Shown: positions 36,401 to 47,736, counted from the stretch's first letter. The stretch is 64,000 nucleotides of DNA from Alopecurus myosuroides (GCA_028641055.1 CM054060.1:238170833-238234832); one strand, 5' to 3'. Notes: generated by a model not told the origin, from the letters alone. Program-made: numbers and translations.

Positions 36401-36934
36401 TTTGGGTTCGGTTTTCTGTTCATTCCGGTACAGAGAGGAGAGGATGAGGGCGATTGAGGAGGTGGAGGCGTACGGGGAGGCTTCTTCTCACCCTTATCCT
36501 CGAGGGGTAAGAAGGAGGTGGCGGGGAAGGGTGGCGTCATGGACCTTCTGTCCACTGGCGTGAGGAAGAAGAAGACAAACGAAAATTTCTGAAAACCCCC
36601 TGGGATTTCCAGGAACTGCAAAAAGGTCCTTGCTGCTTTTAAAACAACACACTAAAACAGTTTTGAGGACCTTTCTGAAATTAGTAAAAATTGGCAAAAA
36701 ATATTTTTGAGCTCCTTACAACAAGAACAACCTCACCATATTTTTGTTTTCCAAATTTGCACCATTTTAAACAATTATTTTAGTGTGGCACTTTTAAGTG
36801 ATTTTAATAAACTCCGTTATTAAATTTTGGTGCACTTGTTTTAAAACCAACATTGGGTTCAAAAATGCATGCATGACATGACTTTATCATAAGCACAAAC
36901 ACACAAACTTCATTACAGAAAGGTAGATGTTACA
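33416..36934 (-). repeat. Tekay 3' LTR
   Basis: 3519 bp; matches 41696-45249 except for scattered substitutions and a ~35 bp deletion near 34632 relative to 42915-42950. It contains a GC-rich block (35960-36560) that is the likely transcribed leader. The long GC-rich ORFs in it are present in both LTRs and have no family similarity. Confidence 0.93.
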
Positions 36935-36936
36935 AG

Positions 36937-36950
36937 TCTACCCCCCTTAC
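36937..36950 (-). other. Tekay polypurine tract
   Basis: On the minus strand GTAAGGGGGGTAGA lies directly before the 3' LTR start at 36934. Confidence 0.75.
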
Positions 36951-36971
36951 AAGAATCTCGTCCCGAGATTC

Positions 36972-37364
36972 CTATGTTTTAGCAAAGAAGGACGGGTACT
37001 CAGACCGTAAACGATCTTCTCGTTCCCAGGTTGCTTCAGCTTCAGAATGATGAGACCACTGAACCTTGAGGAGCTTGATGCTTCGGCATCGAATCTTTCG
37101 TTCGGCTGCCTCGAGGATACGGACATGACATTCTCGGTAGGTCAGATCATCCTTAAGATCAATGGTTTCATGATCAACACCACGATTGGAATCTTGGAAG
37201 CAATGATGGAGTTGTGAGACGTGGAATGTAGCATGAACCCGTGGGAACGTTGAAGGTAGGTGGAGACGATAAGCAAAATTCCCACTTTTTGCAAGAACAG
37301 GGAAAGGACCAACATAGCGAGGCGGTAATTTTCCCTTCAGGACATCACGATGAACACCCTTCAA
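36972..37364 (-). pseudogene. Tekay integrase C-terminus with chromodomain
   Basis: The frame begins 'KLPPRYVGPFPVLAKSGN' and 'AYRLHLPSTFPRVHATFHVS' (the GPY/F module of the integrase C-terminus), then 'LTYRECHVRILEAAERKIR', 'IKLLKVQWSHHSEAEATWE' and 'EDRLRSEYPSFF'. The last part is a chromodomain of the chromovirus type, with the aromatic/Trp 'VQW..H...EATWE' core used to tether integration to modified histones. The expected acidic Arg/Gly segment is shortened. It is separated from the integrase core by a frame break around 37365-37545. Confidence 0.9.
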
Positions 37365-37544
37365 AGGTGTGACTCGAAGATAGGCTTGTCCACCAACATC
37401 ATAACGAATATATTGTTGACGGTCACCATAACTATTCTGACGAGACTGAGCCGCTTTCAGATGTTCACGGATGATACGAACTGTTTCTTCAGTCTCATTG
37501 ATCAGATTCTTCGGTCCAAAGAACTGTCTTTCACCGGTTTCTGA

Positions 37545-38732
37545 TCAATTTAACGGAATTGAACAGCTTCTGTTGTAGAGAACTTCAAACGGAGCTTTGG
37601 CTAAGATAACTTGGAAGCAATTGTTGTAAACGAATTCGGCAGATGGAAGACACTTCTCCCAGTCATTACCGAAAGATACAACACAAGCTCGAAGCATGTC
37701 TTCAAGGGTTTGGTTCAGACTCCCGAGGTGATCATTACGGCATGACTGATAGATTATGGTGGAGTGTATACGACTTCCCATAGCTTGCTTGAATGTTGCC
37801 CAGCCCTTGGAAGTAAACAGATTTCCATGATCAAAATGAATCTTCTTAGGAACACCATGAAGGGGTATTATCTGAGAGACATGCAAATCTGCCAGTTGTT
37901 TAGCATTGATGCCCTGATGGATAGGAACGAAATGAGCAACTTTTGACAGACGATCAATCACTACCGAGATAGCGGTGTGTCCCTGATCATTTCTTGGAAG
38001 ACCAACAATGAAAGTCATCTCAACTTCCTCCCACTTCCAAACAGGAATAGGTGTAGGGTAGAGGGTAGCAGCTGGTCTTTGATGTTCAACTTTAGCACGA
38101 CGACAAACGTCGCATTCAGCCACAAATTGAGCGATGTCTCGCTTCATCTTGGTCCACCAGAACCTTTGACGTAGATCACGGTACATTTTAGTGCTACCAG
38201 GATGAACAGAGAGAAGTGACTCATGAGCTTCACGGAGAATAAGTTGTTTCAGACTCCGTTTCTTCGGTACAACAAGACGTTCACCAAAATAAACGGTACC
38301 TTGATCATCAACAGAGAAACATGTAGGAATTCCACGATAAATCTTTCTCTTGACCAGGGTAATGCTTAGATCCCGCTTTTGGGCATCTTGGATTTGATGT
38401 TCGAAGGATGGATTCACTTCCGGATTAACCAGATAACCGGAGGGAACAACCTCAAGATTGAGCTTGGAGAACTCTTTGTGGAGAGAAGGTTGATCTTGTT
38501 GTATCATCAAGCTGTTACAGTAATACTTCTGGATTGTCGTGTCAGCCACGACCTTACCTTTATCAACTTGACATTTGACCTCCACATTGGGTTCTTTGAC
38601 TAGTTCCAACCATCTCTTTTGTCTGAGACTCAATTCTGGTTGGGTGAAAAGATATCTGAAGCTCTGCTGGTGGAAGTAGAACTCACATTGATTTCCTAAC
38701 AGATGATGACGCCATTGTTTCACGGCATACAC
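37545..38732 (-). pseudogene. Tekay RNase H end and integrase core
   Basis: A 395-residue open frame: 'AVKQWRHHLLGNQCEFYF' ends RNase H, the linker carries 'RWLELV', then the integrase zinc domain 'HPGSTKMYRDLRQRFWW' with CDVCRRAK gives the HHCC set. In the core, the first Asp position reads 'VEMTFIVGLP' (Asp to Thr), the second is kept in 'IHFDHGNLFTS', and the block around the catalytic Glu reads 'SCRNDHLGSLNQTLEDML', so the Glu is not recognisable. 'EFVYNNCFQVILAKAPFEVL' follows. The frame is open but two of three catalytic residues are lost. Confidence 0.9.
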
Positions 38733-38789
38733 AACAGCTGCTAACTCAAGAGCATGAGTTGGTTATTTGAGTTCATGTGGTTTCAGTTG

Positions 38790-39395
38790 TCAAGAAGCAT
38801 AAGAAACCACCCGACCATCTTGCAAAAGACCGCAGTCGATACCTTGACGAGAGGCATCACAGAAGATGACAAAGTTCTTGCGCATGTCCGGAAGGACAAG
38901 CATAGGAGCATTAGCCAGATTGGTTTTCAACAACCGGAAACTCTCTTCTGCCATTCTTGACCATACAAACTGTTTATCTTTCTTAAGAAGATCAGTCATT
39001 GGCTTGGCAGCTTTGGAGAAACCTTCAATAGAGCGGTGATAACAACCGATAAGTTCGAGGAAGTTTCGAACTTCTTTGATGGACTTAGGTGACTCCCAGT
39101 CCAATATGGCTTGAACTTTACTAGGGAGAACTGCAACTCCTTCAGAAGATAGGACATAGCCTAGAAATATGAGCTCTTTCAACCAGAACTCACATCTGGA
39201 GAATTTGGCATAGAGACGATGCTCACGAAGCTTTGTCAAAACTAGCCGAAGATGTTCAGCATGTTCTTCTTCGGACTTGGAGTAGATTATAACATCGTTG
39301 AGGTAAACCACAACGAACTTGTCAAGATACTCCATGAAAATGGATTTCAGAAGCCCCATCAACATGGTTGGAGCATTGGAGAGTTCGGGAAACAT
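38790..39395 (-). pseudogene. Tekay RT palm, thumb and RNase H start
   Basis: Contains 'VVVYLNDVIIYSKSEEEHAE' with the YxDD box reading YLND (39294-39305): the first Asp is Asn. Then 'HRLYAKFSRCEFWLKELIFL', 'EGVAVLPSKVQAILDWESPK' and 'RNFLELIGCYHRSIEGFSK', the RT thumb/connection. The RNase H start 'NFVIFCDASRQGIDCGLL' keeps its first catalytic Asp (CDAS). The reading ends at 'GRVVSYAS' with a stop at 38790. The YLND change alone should abolish polymerase activity. Confidence 0.9.
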
Positions 39396-39853
39396 AACAG
39401 TGTACTCGTAAAGACCATAACGAGTTTTATAACCGTTTTAGAAACCTTCCCGGACCTGGTCTGAAGTTGATGATAACCCAGACTTAGGTGTATCTTGGAG
39501 AAGATAGTGGCACCAACCAGACGGTCAAACAAATAATTTGTCTGAGGAAGAGAGCACTTGTGCTTTATTGCCACATCATTGAACGGACAATATTCACTGG
39601 CCAGCTGAGGAACTGTGGTATCCTTCTTCATGACGAACAGTGTAGGACACCCACAAGAAGATGTGTTGGCATGAGGGAAACCTTTCCCTTCTGACTCCTC
39701 TATTTTCTTCTTCAACTCAACCAGCTCTTCTAGAGACATACGGTGTGGTCTTTCAGAAGTAGGAGCCACTCCAGGAATTAGTTCAAGAACAAACTCCACT
39801 GAATAATCATGATGCATACCAGGAAGCTCGGGAAGACATCCGGAAACGTACAC
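39359..39853 (-). pseudogene. Tekay RT fingers
   Basis: Begins 'YVSGCLPELPGMHHDYSVEF' then 'LELIPGVAPTSERPHRMS', the usual start of gypsy RT. 'EGKGFPHANTSSCGCPTLFV' and 'KKDTTVPQLASEYCPFND' follow (highly altered), and 'RLVGATIFSKIHLSLGYHQL' is motif A, in which the usual catalytic Asp position reads His. The frame breaks near 39430, and the reading continues in the next frame at 39395. Confidence 0.85.
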
Positions 39854-40563
39854 ACCACTGGTACCTCATGAATCTCGAGAGATGGTCGGACTTCGATTGC
39901 ATTAAGCTGAGGACATGGCTGTGGTTGAACAGTCCCACAAGGGAACAACAACCGAGTTGTCTGACCATATGGATGAATCAGGGTAACAGACTTGGCTGCA
40001 CAGTCAATCATGGCATGATGTGTTGACAACCATTCCATGCCCAGTATGACATTGATATTAGTTTGGTCCATGATGGCAAGTGTACTGAGAAACACCAAAC
40101 CTCCAATTTCAATTGGCACACCAGGGCAACAATGATTGATCTGACGGATAGACCCTGGAGTGGAGATTATTAACGGAGGGACCACTTTCACAAAGGGTAT
40201 GTCTAACAACCCCGCGAAAGCTCTTGATACACATGAATGTGATGCTCCGGAATCAAACAGAACTGATGCTGGAGCTAAATTGACACGAAGCATTCCCAAC
40301 ACGACATCAGGTGCTTTCTGAGTTTCTTCAATAAGAACATGGTTCACACGACCACGGTTAACAACACGTGTAAGAACATGCTGAAGTGGAGGAAGTCTCC
40401 TATGAGGACATTTGTTGGAGTGGTGTCCAAGTTCACCACACACGTCACATGTCACTAGTCGTTTCTTATTACCAGCAACACTAGAACGCCCACCGAGGTG
40501 GCCTTGTTGAAAAACTGGTGGATATGGAATGGCACTGCTTTTTGGAACCAGAAGAAGACACAC
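39778..40563 (-). pseudogene. Tekay CCHC zinc knuckle and aspartic protease
   Basis: 'CDVCGELGHHSNKCPH' (about 40450-40402) is a gag-type CCHC zinc knuckle that binds element RNA. The protease follows with 'ASVLFDSGASHSCVSRAFA': the active-site DSGAS is intact. 'ISTPGSIRQINHCCPGVPIE' and 'NVILGMEWLSTHHAMIDC' complete the fold. A frameshift near 40530, in an A-run, separates it from the capsid part of gag. Cleavage of the polyprotein is the inferred job. Confidence 0.9.
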
Positions 40564-41284
40564 GTGACTCTCCAGAAATCTGCTTCAAAGAAACTTCCAT
40601 TTCCTTTTTGCCATGCTCCAAGGTAAGAGCATGATTATAAAGACACTGGAAGGTTGGGAACTTGAAAGACAATAACTCATAGCGAACTCCGGAATTCAGA
40701 CCCTTGCGGAACAACTCTTGCTTATCCGCATCATCTGCAACATCTCGGGATGCATAACGAGCCAAATGGGTGAATTCACGCCCGTAAGTTTCAACATCCA
40801 TCTGTCCCTGGGTCAGATCCAGGAACTCTTTTCTTTTGGAGCCCATAACTGCCTCAGGAACATGGGCAGCACGGAACTCTTTACCAAACTCCTCCCAAGT
40901 AACCTTATGTCCCGGCGATTGCAACGCCAAGAAACCTTCCTACCATGAACCAGCTTCACCCTCTAGCTGGTAGGCGGCAAAGTTCACACGGTCACTTTCT
41001 GGAACATGGAAAGCGTTAAATTTGTGCTCGATGGTACGAAGCCAATCATCAGCATCGATGGGTTCGTTGAGTTTGCTGAAAGTTGGAAGCTTAGCATGAA
41101 CTAAATCCCCAAATGTAACGCATTCGTCATGACGATATTCAGTGTTTTGCGCCACACGCTCAAGGAGATGTTCATTCCTCAGGCGGTTGGTTCCGATATC
41201 CTGAAGAACTTGCGTCATTAAGGAAGATGACGACTCTCCCTCGATATGACCACTTTCAACGGAATCTTGAATACTCCCGGACAT
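40481..41284 (-). pseudogene. Tekay gag capsid domain
   Basis: Starts at Met 41284 ('MSGSIQDSVESGHIEGESSS'). The Retrotrans_gag domain is 'LPTFSKLNEPIDADDWLRTI', 'FAAYQLEGEAGSW' and, after the stop, 'VTWEEFGKEFRAAHVPEAVM', 'GQMDVETYGREFTHLARYA'. A TAG at 40940-40942 stands where this family has Trp (after GSW). The same frame continues to about 40530, where a frameshift in an A-run separates the zinc knuckle. Gag forms the virus-like particle. Confidence 0.9.
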
Positions 41285-41674
41285 CCTGAGTACAAAGAAA
41301 CAGAACCATGAGAAACACTCCCATGGAAAGAATGCAACAGAAAGATTCATGACTTGATATGGACCAATTGAAGTCAAAAGGAAACAACGATTTGGACCAA
41401 TGGAGGTAACTTGGAAACTCTGAGAAGATTAGCAACCTGACACGGAGTACTAGGAAAAACACCCAACGATTTTGCTCCTAACTTTGAGGTTAACATGTGA
41501 GAGGTAAAACATTTGAAATCAAATGAGATAAGGTGACTCAGAGTTAGAACGATATCAGGCAAGGAGTAAAAAGAATCCTAAGAAGGTTTTCATAACTCAT
41601 TTGTCATTTCGAAAATAGTTTTCAAAAACTCTAGACTCAACATCGACCAATAGCAAGGGTTTTCCTACATGCAG

Positions 41675-41692
41675 TCCTGCTCTGATACCAAG
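41675..41692 (-). other. Tekay primer binding site
   Basis: On the minus strand TTGGTATCAGAGC follows the 5' LTR end within a few bases; this complements initiator-Met tRNA. Confidence 0.85.
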
Positions 41693-41695
41693 ACC

Positions 41696-44600
41696 TGTCA
41701 AACCCCGGACCCAGAGATATACAAACTGTCATGTGCTCCTAACAATGGACTCACAAGGGCTTCAGGGTTACCAGCCCCGGCCGCAGCAAACAACGGCAGG
41801 CAGACCGGATTCATCGGCACGTAGTCCGGATCCCCGGTCTACTACTCCCTGTGTCCATGCTAGTCATAACCAGATATGTATATCCAAGCGTCCACGAGTC
41901 GGATGAAACTGAAGGAACGGGACCAAAGTTATACATAGCTGCTATGTGTCCAGAAAGTGCAACAACAATCGAGGGTTACTGGGGTTACCTCGCCCCAGGC
42001 CGAATCACATCGACAGGCGGGCTCGGACATGGATCATCGGCTCCACAACCCCTCGACTGCGACAACTATGCAGGCATAGCCAAAACTGTATAACGATGAG
42101 CTCGAAACCAATAACCAATCAAAGCAGTACTCTAGACATGAATCTTTATTAAGCAAGTAATACTAGAGTATTGCTTACAAGCAGAGGTCACACGACCCAA
42201 CATTACATCAGACAACGGAAAGCAAATATGTTGCTAATCAACAAGAACCAAAAAGGCCTAAGAGGCCGCAACATAAGGCAACGTCCCAGCCCATAGATTC
42301 CAGGCTGCTACCTGGGAAACCCCAAACTATCCGTCGATGTCCACGTTGAAACACCACCGAAGGTATGGAACTCCACCTGAACCAAATTGAAGCAAACATG
42401 AGTACGGGAGGTACTCAACAAGACTTAACTAACCTATTATATATCTGCTTGTTCAAAAAGGGTTTATGAAGCTTGTTTTGCGTAAAGCCAACTTTGTTTC
42501 GAATAGAGGGAGACTGAGAAGCTTTTCACAAATATTTTAAAAGAACACCCTTTTCTTCGGGTATTGCCTTCAAATCCTCCGAAGCATCATCCATCTCATG
42601 ATAACCGGAACCACCTCTTGAAACTAAACATTCATTGCCAACATCTTTTACGTCATGTTCAAGTTATCTATGATCTCAGGATCCGTCACCAAGTTGTCCT
42701 TAACTGCGGACACTGCTTTTCGAAAAGATCAAACCCTGCAGGGGTGTACAACTTTACCCACACGTATCAACCGACTCTTAATGCCAAGCTATTGGCACAA
42801 TTCCGACGATGTGCCGGCAGAGGGTGGCTGACCACGATCTTTCCCTTGCTTCGCCTATTCCATGAGTCGCTCCGAGTAGAGATGGACCGCCAATAGGGAG
42901 TGGCCATCTCCTGCCGGGTCTCTATCGTTGTGCGCAATGGTCGACGGTTACCTACCCGCAGAGCGCCGATACACCACCATGTCCTAGTTTTGAAAAAGTT
43001 TTAATATCCCCAGCAAATCCAAATGGAACGCCCGAACTAGGCAACTCATGGAACAAACTAGACAAGTTGAAACCGAGGGGAATCCAATCCCCGTGTGGTT
43101 GCACGATCAGTCTTGGCTTCAAAGGCGAGAACTCTCTCCTAGGGGCATGAACGAGGCAAATCACCACATCCCATGTGGCAACTCATCCAAGCCTTTAATC
43201 ATGTTAAACACACATCTCAAACCTTACCACGTCATCCTGTCATACTAGATTCATTTCATAACTCTGATTCATCAACCGGATGGAGCAGAGATCAACAGAC
43301 ATGTATGACTAAGCATGGCATATATGAGGCTCTGGCGATACACACAAACAAATCCTATGTCTGCTAGGAGCATTGAATCATGATATCTGGTTTATGCAAA
43401 TAAATAGGATAACTCTATCTACTGACTCAAGATACTTTGTAAAAGCATGCATCGTACAAGAAGTAAAACATTTCGAAAACATATATGGGCAGATAAGAGG
43501 TTATGCTTGCCTTGCTTCAAGAAAACCAGACAAAAGCTTCAGGAATAAGTGCTTGACTTGGTTGTTTAGACCAAGTATTCGTCAAGAGAGGTGTCGAACT
43601 TCACTCCGGATTCGCGTTCTACCGATAAGAGTGAACACCGGAAAGAAAGAGAACAACACTCAAAACAGGCATCGATGCAATGCTCAATATGTATGAATGA
43701 ACATTTGAATGCATTCAAGATAAACCCTAAACATATTTCATGGGTTGCTAGGGTTCATATGTTAAGAAAACAGTTTTAGTGAATTTAGTCCCGAAGTGGA
43801 CCTCGGAGGCCGATTCGGGCAAAACCTAGAGGTGCGACAAGTTAAAGTGCTCAAATAGGGTTGAGAACACCATAACTAGGTTGCACTTGTCATTCTAAGC
43901 ATTTTGACATATAACTTGCAATTTTCTAATTTTCTTGAATAAAAACTTATTTTCTTTATTTTAAATGATTTAAATAATGCTCAAAATTCAACTTTGTCAA
44001 AAATGTGTGCAAATGACATAAAACATGTAGATTACATTTTTCTGAACTAAATGGTATATTGAACACATTTTTCTGATTAGCCAAATAGAAGTTATTGCAT
44101 TTACAAATTTAACTCTTTTTCTGAAATTTAACACAGGTGGGGTCCACGTGTCAGTTATTCGATTTAAAAGAAATTAAACAGAAAACCACCTGTGACGTGC
44201 GCATGATGTCACTGTGACATCATCCCAGGCCAAGATCACACAGATGCCAAGCAATCGACGGATTTGCTCGAAATTTGAAGGAATGATCTTGTGCACGAGG
44301 TGGAGGAGACCGAGGGGAGTGCGGGGGTGGTCTCAGCGGCTCGAAAGGTCGCCGAAGCTCGCGCCGGCGAGCTCGGGCGTGGCGGCGGACGGCGGTTGGC
44401 GGCGGGAGAATGGACCAGAGGGGGAGGGAGGAGGAGGAGGAGGGCACCAGGGTGTTCGGTTGCTCACCGTGAAACTGATGGCGAGGTCGGGGAGGCGAGG
44501 CGGGGCGGCAATCGCCGGCGGCGAGCGAATTCCGGCGGCGGCCGTGGAACCCGTCCGGCGAGAAATTGAAGGCCCTCCCGGGGAGCCCCACTGCTGTACG

Positions 44601-45249
44601 CGCTCGAGGAGGAAGAGGCAGGGGTGGCGGAGCTCAAGGGAACCTCGGCAGGGCGCGGGGGCGGGTGTGGCACCGGCGGCGAGCGGCGGATGGCGCCGGT
44701 TCGGTAGGGTTAGGTTTGGGTTCGTTTTTCTGTTCGTTCCGGTACAGAGAGGAGAGGATGAGGGCGATTGAGGAGGTGGAGGCGTACGGGGAGGCTTCTT
44801 CTCGCCCTTATCCTCGAGGGGTAAGCAGGAGGTGGCGGGGAAGGGTGGCGTCATGGACCTTCTGTCCACTGGAGTGAGGAAGAAGAAGACAAACAAAAAT
44901 TTCTGAAAACCCCCCGGGATTTCCAGGAACTGCAAAAAGGTCCTTGCTGCTTTTAAAACAACACACTAAAACAATTTTGAGGACCTTTCTGAAATTAGTA
45001 AAAATTGGCAAAAAATATTTTTGAGCTCCTTACAACAAGGACAACCTCACCATATTTTTGTTTTGCAAAAATTGCACCATTTTAAACCATCATTTTAGTG
45101 TGGCACTTTTATGTGATTTTATTAAACTCCGTTATTAAATTTTAGTGCACTTGTTTTAAAACCAACATTGGGTTCAAAAATGCATGCATGACATGACTTG
45201 ATCATAAACACAAACACACAAACTTTATTACAGAAAGGTGGATGTTACA
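41696..45249 (-). repeat. Tekay 5' LTR
   Basis: 3554 bp, TG...CA ends, partner of 33416-36934. It keeps the segment at 42915-42950 that the other LTR has lost. Confidence 0.93.
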
Positions 45250-45254
45250 GTTTA

Positions 45255-45416
45255 TATGCTTTGTATTTTCCGTTGGCTGATTCATGTAGACACTTTGGGC
45301 GACCCTTGATCCCTACGACTTGCTATTAAACTGAAGTATGCAACAAAATAAGGCCGTGTGGGTTGTTTTGAGGCAGAGACCGGGTTGTTGTTTCCCTTTT
45401 TGGAAAAAAATCAATG
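45255..45416 (+). pseudogene. LINE remnant (part 3): 3' UTR and A-rich end
   Basis: Resumes exactly after the chromovirus TSD. 'tttgttgtttccctttttgg' ends in an A-run at 45409-45416, and 'gcaacaaaataaggccgtgtg' is typical of the 3' UTR of grass L1 elements. Confidence 0.65.
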
Positions 45417-45920
45417 GACATAAGAATACAAAAAATGTTTAAATATATTTTGTAAAATATTAATTTTTTCGAGAAGCCGCATGAGGTACGTGCGCCATTG
45501 CATTAAGATAAAAAAAAGAGGAGTTTGAAACCGAATTATTACAAGAACCGGAGCATCGCTGGTTAACGCGACCCCACTTTGGCACCCTGCCACTTTGGGC
45601 AGGTGCCTAGGATCGTCTAGCGGATCCAACCACTAGGCTAGTGCCAAGTTTTAAGATTGGGTATTTTATCACAAAGCGTGGGGGAGACTTGGATAGGATC
45701 ATCCCTGGGGTTGGATCCATGGTATCAATTTTTTGTTTAAATATGAAACATGTTAAAAGATTGTAAATTGCAACCCAAAATTTGCAGATCCAAACTCAAC
45801 CACACTTAGAGAAACATAGCTTGAATAGTGTACAATACCGTTCACCCAATGCTCAAAATTTTCAAATTTATCTCTTTTGTTTCCGTGGAATAAAAATTTG
45901 AGCTGATTTTATTTCATAAC
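45417..45920. other. Unassigned stretch with a possible second LINE 3' end
   Basis: Read on the minus strand, 45520-45463 gives 'cttaatgcaatggcgcac' then 'cggcttctcgaaaaaatt', a form seen at the 3' ends of grass LINEs. The rest shows no coding or repeat structure I can identify. Confidence 0.4.
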
Positions 45921-46065
45921 TGTTGAGATAATTATGCGTGTATATTTCTTGTATGTCAAGTCGTCATCCTTGTATACTTGAGGACAAGGCTACCCCTAGG
46001 ACTCTTATATATGCGTGCGATTGCACCCGATCAATACATAGAGAGTTGCATCATATTCCTCTACA
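45921..46065 (+). repeat. Copia 5' LTR (internally deleted)
   Basis: TGTTGAGATAATTATGCG...CCTCTACA, 145 bp against 296 bp in the 3' LTR. The missing part lies between a 'gcatatttcc' and a 'gtatttcttgtatg' block of the 3' LTR. TATA-like ttatatatgc at 46003-46012. Confidence 0.88.
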
Positions 46066-46079
46066 TGGTATTAGATACC
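46066..46079 (+). other. Copia primer binding site
   Basis: TGGTATTAGATACC, a degenerate match to the initiator-Met tRNA complement, begins immediately after the LTR. Confidence 0.75.
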
Positions 46080-46101
46080 CCTTGGTTCTAACCCTAGCGC
46101 G

Positions 46102-47013
46102 ATGTCGTCTTCTCCTACCTCCAGATGCCGCCTCCCCTCCACCCACCCAGCCGTGCGCCTCGCGCCGCCTCTCTCCCCTTTTCCTAACCCTAGTGTGCCG
46201 CCGCCATCTCCTCACTAGCCGCCCGCCGCCATCTCCAAACCCTAACCCTAGCCCTAGCCCGTCGCCTCCACCCACCTCCTCCACCATTTCTTACTACTCC
46301 AACTCCAGCAACAATCCCTTAGCCTCCTCCGGCTCCTCCTCCGTTGCCCTTGACCCAGCCTCTCTCCGTGACATCTCCATCACCGCACATGTCCCCATCA
46401 CCCTCTCCCACATCGCCTCCAATTTCTATGCCTGGAAATCTATTTCACCCGTCTCTTCTGCGAGTACCACCTCTTTGACCACTTCGATGGCACCACCAAC
46501 ATCCTCGCCATGCATCACGACTCCAATTGGATGTCGGTCGATGCCACCATCACACGTTGGCTCTTCCTTACCGTATCTTTGGACATCTTCCACACAGTCG
46601 TCCGCGTCGAATACGATGCATACACGGTCTGGACCAAGATCACGGGGCTCATCACCGACAACAAACTTCAATGCATTGTCTTCTTGCAGCAGGAGTTGCT
46701 CGGCTGTCATAAAAATGACCTCTCCCTCGACGCCTACTACCTAAGCCTCAAGACTCTCTCCGATGAGCTCCATGACCTCGACTTCAAGATCGGCGATGTG
46801 ATTCTACTCTCCATCCTCATCAACGGCCTCAGTGAGGACCTCGGGAACGCTGCCTCCAACCTCACCCTCATGGACAACCCCACCTTCGAGTGGGCGACCA
46901 ACTACTTCCATCTCGAGGACCGGCGGCTGAAGAACACGCGCGCCAACGCCGTCCACGCCGCGCTCGCCGTCGGGGTCAGCCACTGCGCCCCTCCTCCGAC
47001 ACCCTCCCCGTGA
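46102..47013 (+). pseudogene. Copia gag (UBN2)
   Basis: The likely start is ATG at 46102. After frame breaks in the Ser/Pro-rich N-terminus, the UBN2 core reads from about 46435: 'LFCEYHLFDHFDGTTN', 'WMSVDATITRWLFLTVSLDI', 'DAYTVWTKITGLITDNK', 'LQQELLGCHKNDLSLDAYYL' and 'LKTLSDELHDLDFKIGDVIL', ending near 'HLEDRRLKNTRAN'. These are the standard gag motifs of Copia elements. No CCHC knuckle is seen in the Pro/Arg-rich stretch after 47013. Gag forms the particle. The protein is interrupted by frameshifts at its N-terminus. Confidence 0.85.
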
Positions 47014-47220
47014 GTCTCGCCCTCCTGCACTTGCGGCCCCCACGCCATTGCCGTAGCAGCCTGTCGTCGCCGCGGTCTCTGCGGACCACCACGAAACAAC
47101 GGCGGCCACCCACAGCCCACGCCTCCCTGGAGCGGCGGAACTCGCACCGCGTATCTGCAGCCTACACCACCATGGAGCGGTGGTCACAACCCTTGGAAGG
47201 GGGCCGTCCATGCCTACACC

Positions 47221-47736
47221 ATGCTGGTGCCCCGAGCATCGGCCCCGGGACTCCACCACCTGCACCCGGCAACTCACCAGGCCCTCTCCGCTGCCCCGCA
47301 GCTCCCTCCCAGCTATAGTGGCTTGCTTGGGGCGGCTCACGCCTACGCTTCACCGACCAGCCCAGCACTCTACACCGCCCTCCAGCAGGCACCCTCTCCC
47401 AGCACCTACGCCGACGGCGCTGACTGGTTCATGGACACTAGAGCATCCGTCCATATGGCTGCTCACCCGGGTATACTCTCTTCTTTCTATCCCACTACCA
47501 CCTCCTCTCACATCATTGTCGGTAACGGTGCTAGTCCTCCTATCTCTCACATTGGTTCCAAAATTTTCCTTCCACTTCCAAGCCCTTATCTCCCAGTAAT
47601 GCCATCGTCTCCCCACACCTTATTCATAACTTTAGTCTTGATTCGTAGTCTCGCTCGTGATAATTCTGTATTTGTGGAATATCACACGTTTGGTTTTTCT
47701 GTAAAGGATTCCCGTACCCGGATGGTGCTCCACTGA
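47221..47736 (+). pseudogene. Copia protease
   Basis: After a Pro/Ala/Ser-rich linker, 'ADWFMDTRASVHMAAHPGIL' corresponds to the Copia protease active site, with DTG changed to DTR, so the glycine needed for the active-site turn is lost. 'HIIVGNGASPPISHIGSKIF' is the conserved flap-side 'VGNG..I...G' motif. The frame ends at 47736 with a stop just before the pre-integrase region. Confidence 0.85.

Larger units (their letters stand above)
33411..45254 (-). mobile_element. Complete Tekay-type chromovirus with TSD gttta
   Basis: The element proper is 33416-45249 (11,834 bp), minus strand, bounded by gttta at 33411-33415 and 45250-45254. LTRs 41696-45249 (5') and 33416-36934 (3') start TGTAACATC and end GGGGTTTGACA/GGGGTCTGACA on the minus strand. 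The order is primer site, gag, CCHC knuckle, protease, RT, RNase H, integrase, chromodomain, polypurine tract. Counting by eye, the first ~1 kb of the LTRs differs at about 25 sites, and one LTR lacks ~35 bp. It is inserted into the LINE tail. Confidence 0.95.

Noticed and set aside
36022..36621. 200-codon minus ORF in chromovirus LTR, repeated at 44333-44935
   Set aside because: Present twice only because it lies in the LTR; low-complexity Pro/Arg composition, no homology I recognise.
45500..45655. Possible tRNA-derived SINE on minus strand (A-box-like tagcctagtggttgg near 45645)
   Set aside because: The only B-box-like word lies about 110 bp away, too far for an internal Pol III promoter.
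46804..47340. Minus-strand ORF of 178 codons in Copia gag-protease linker
   Set aside because: GC-rich shadow opposite Copia coding sequence; no domain.
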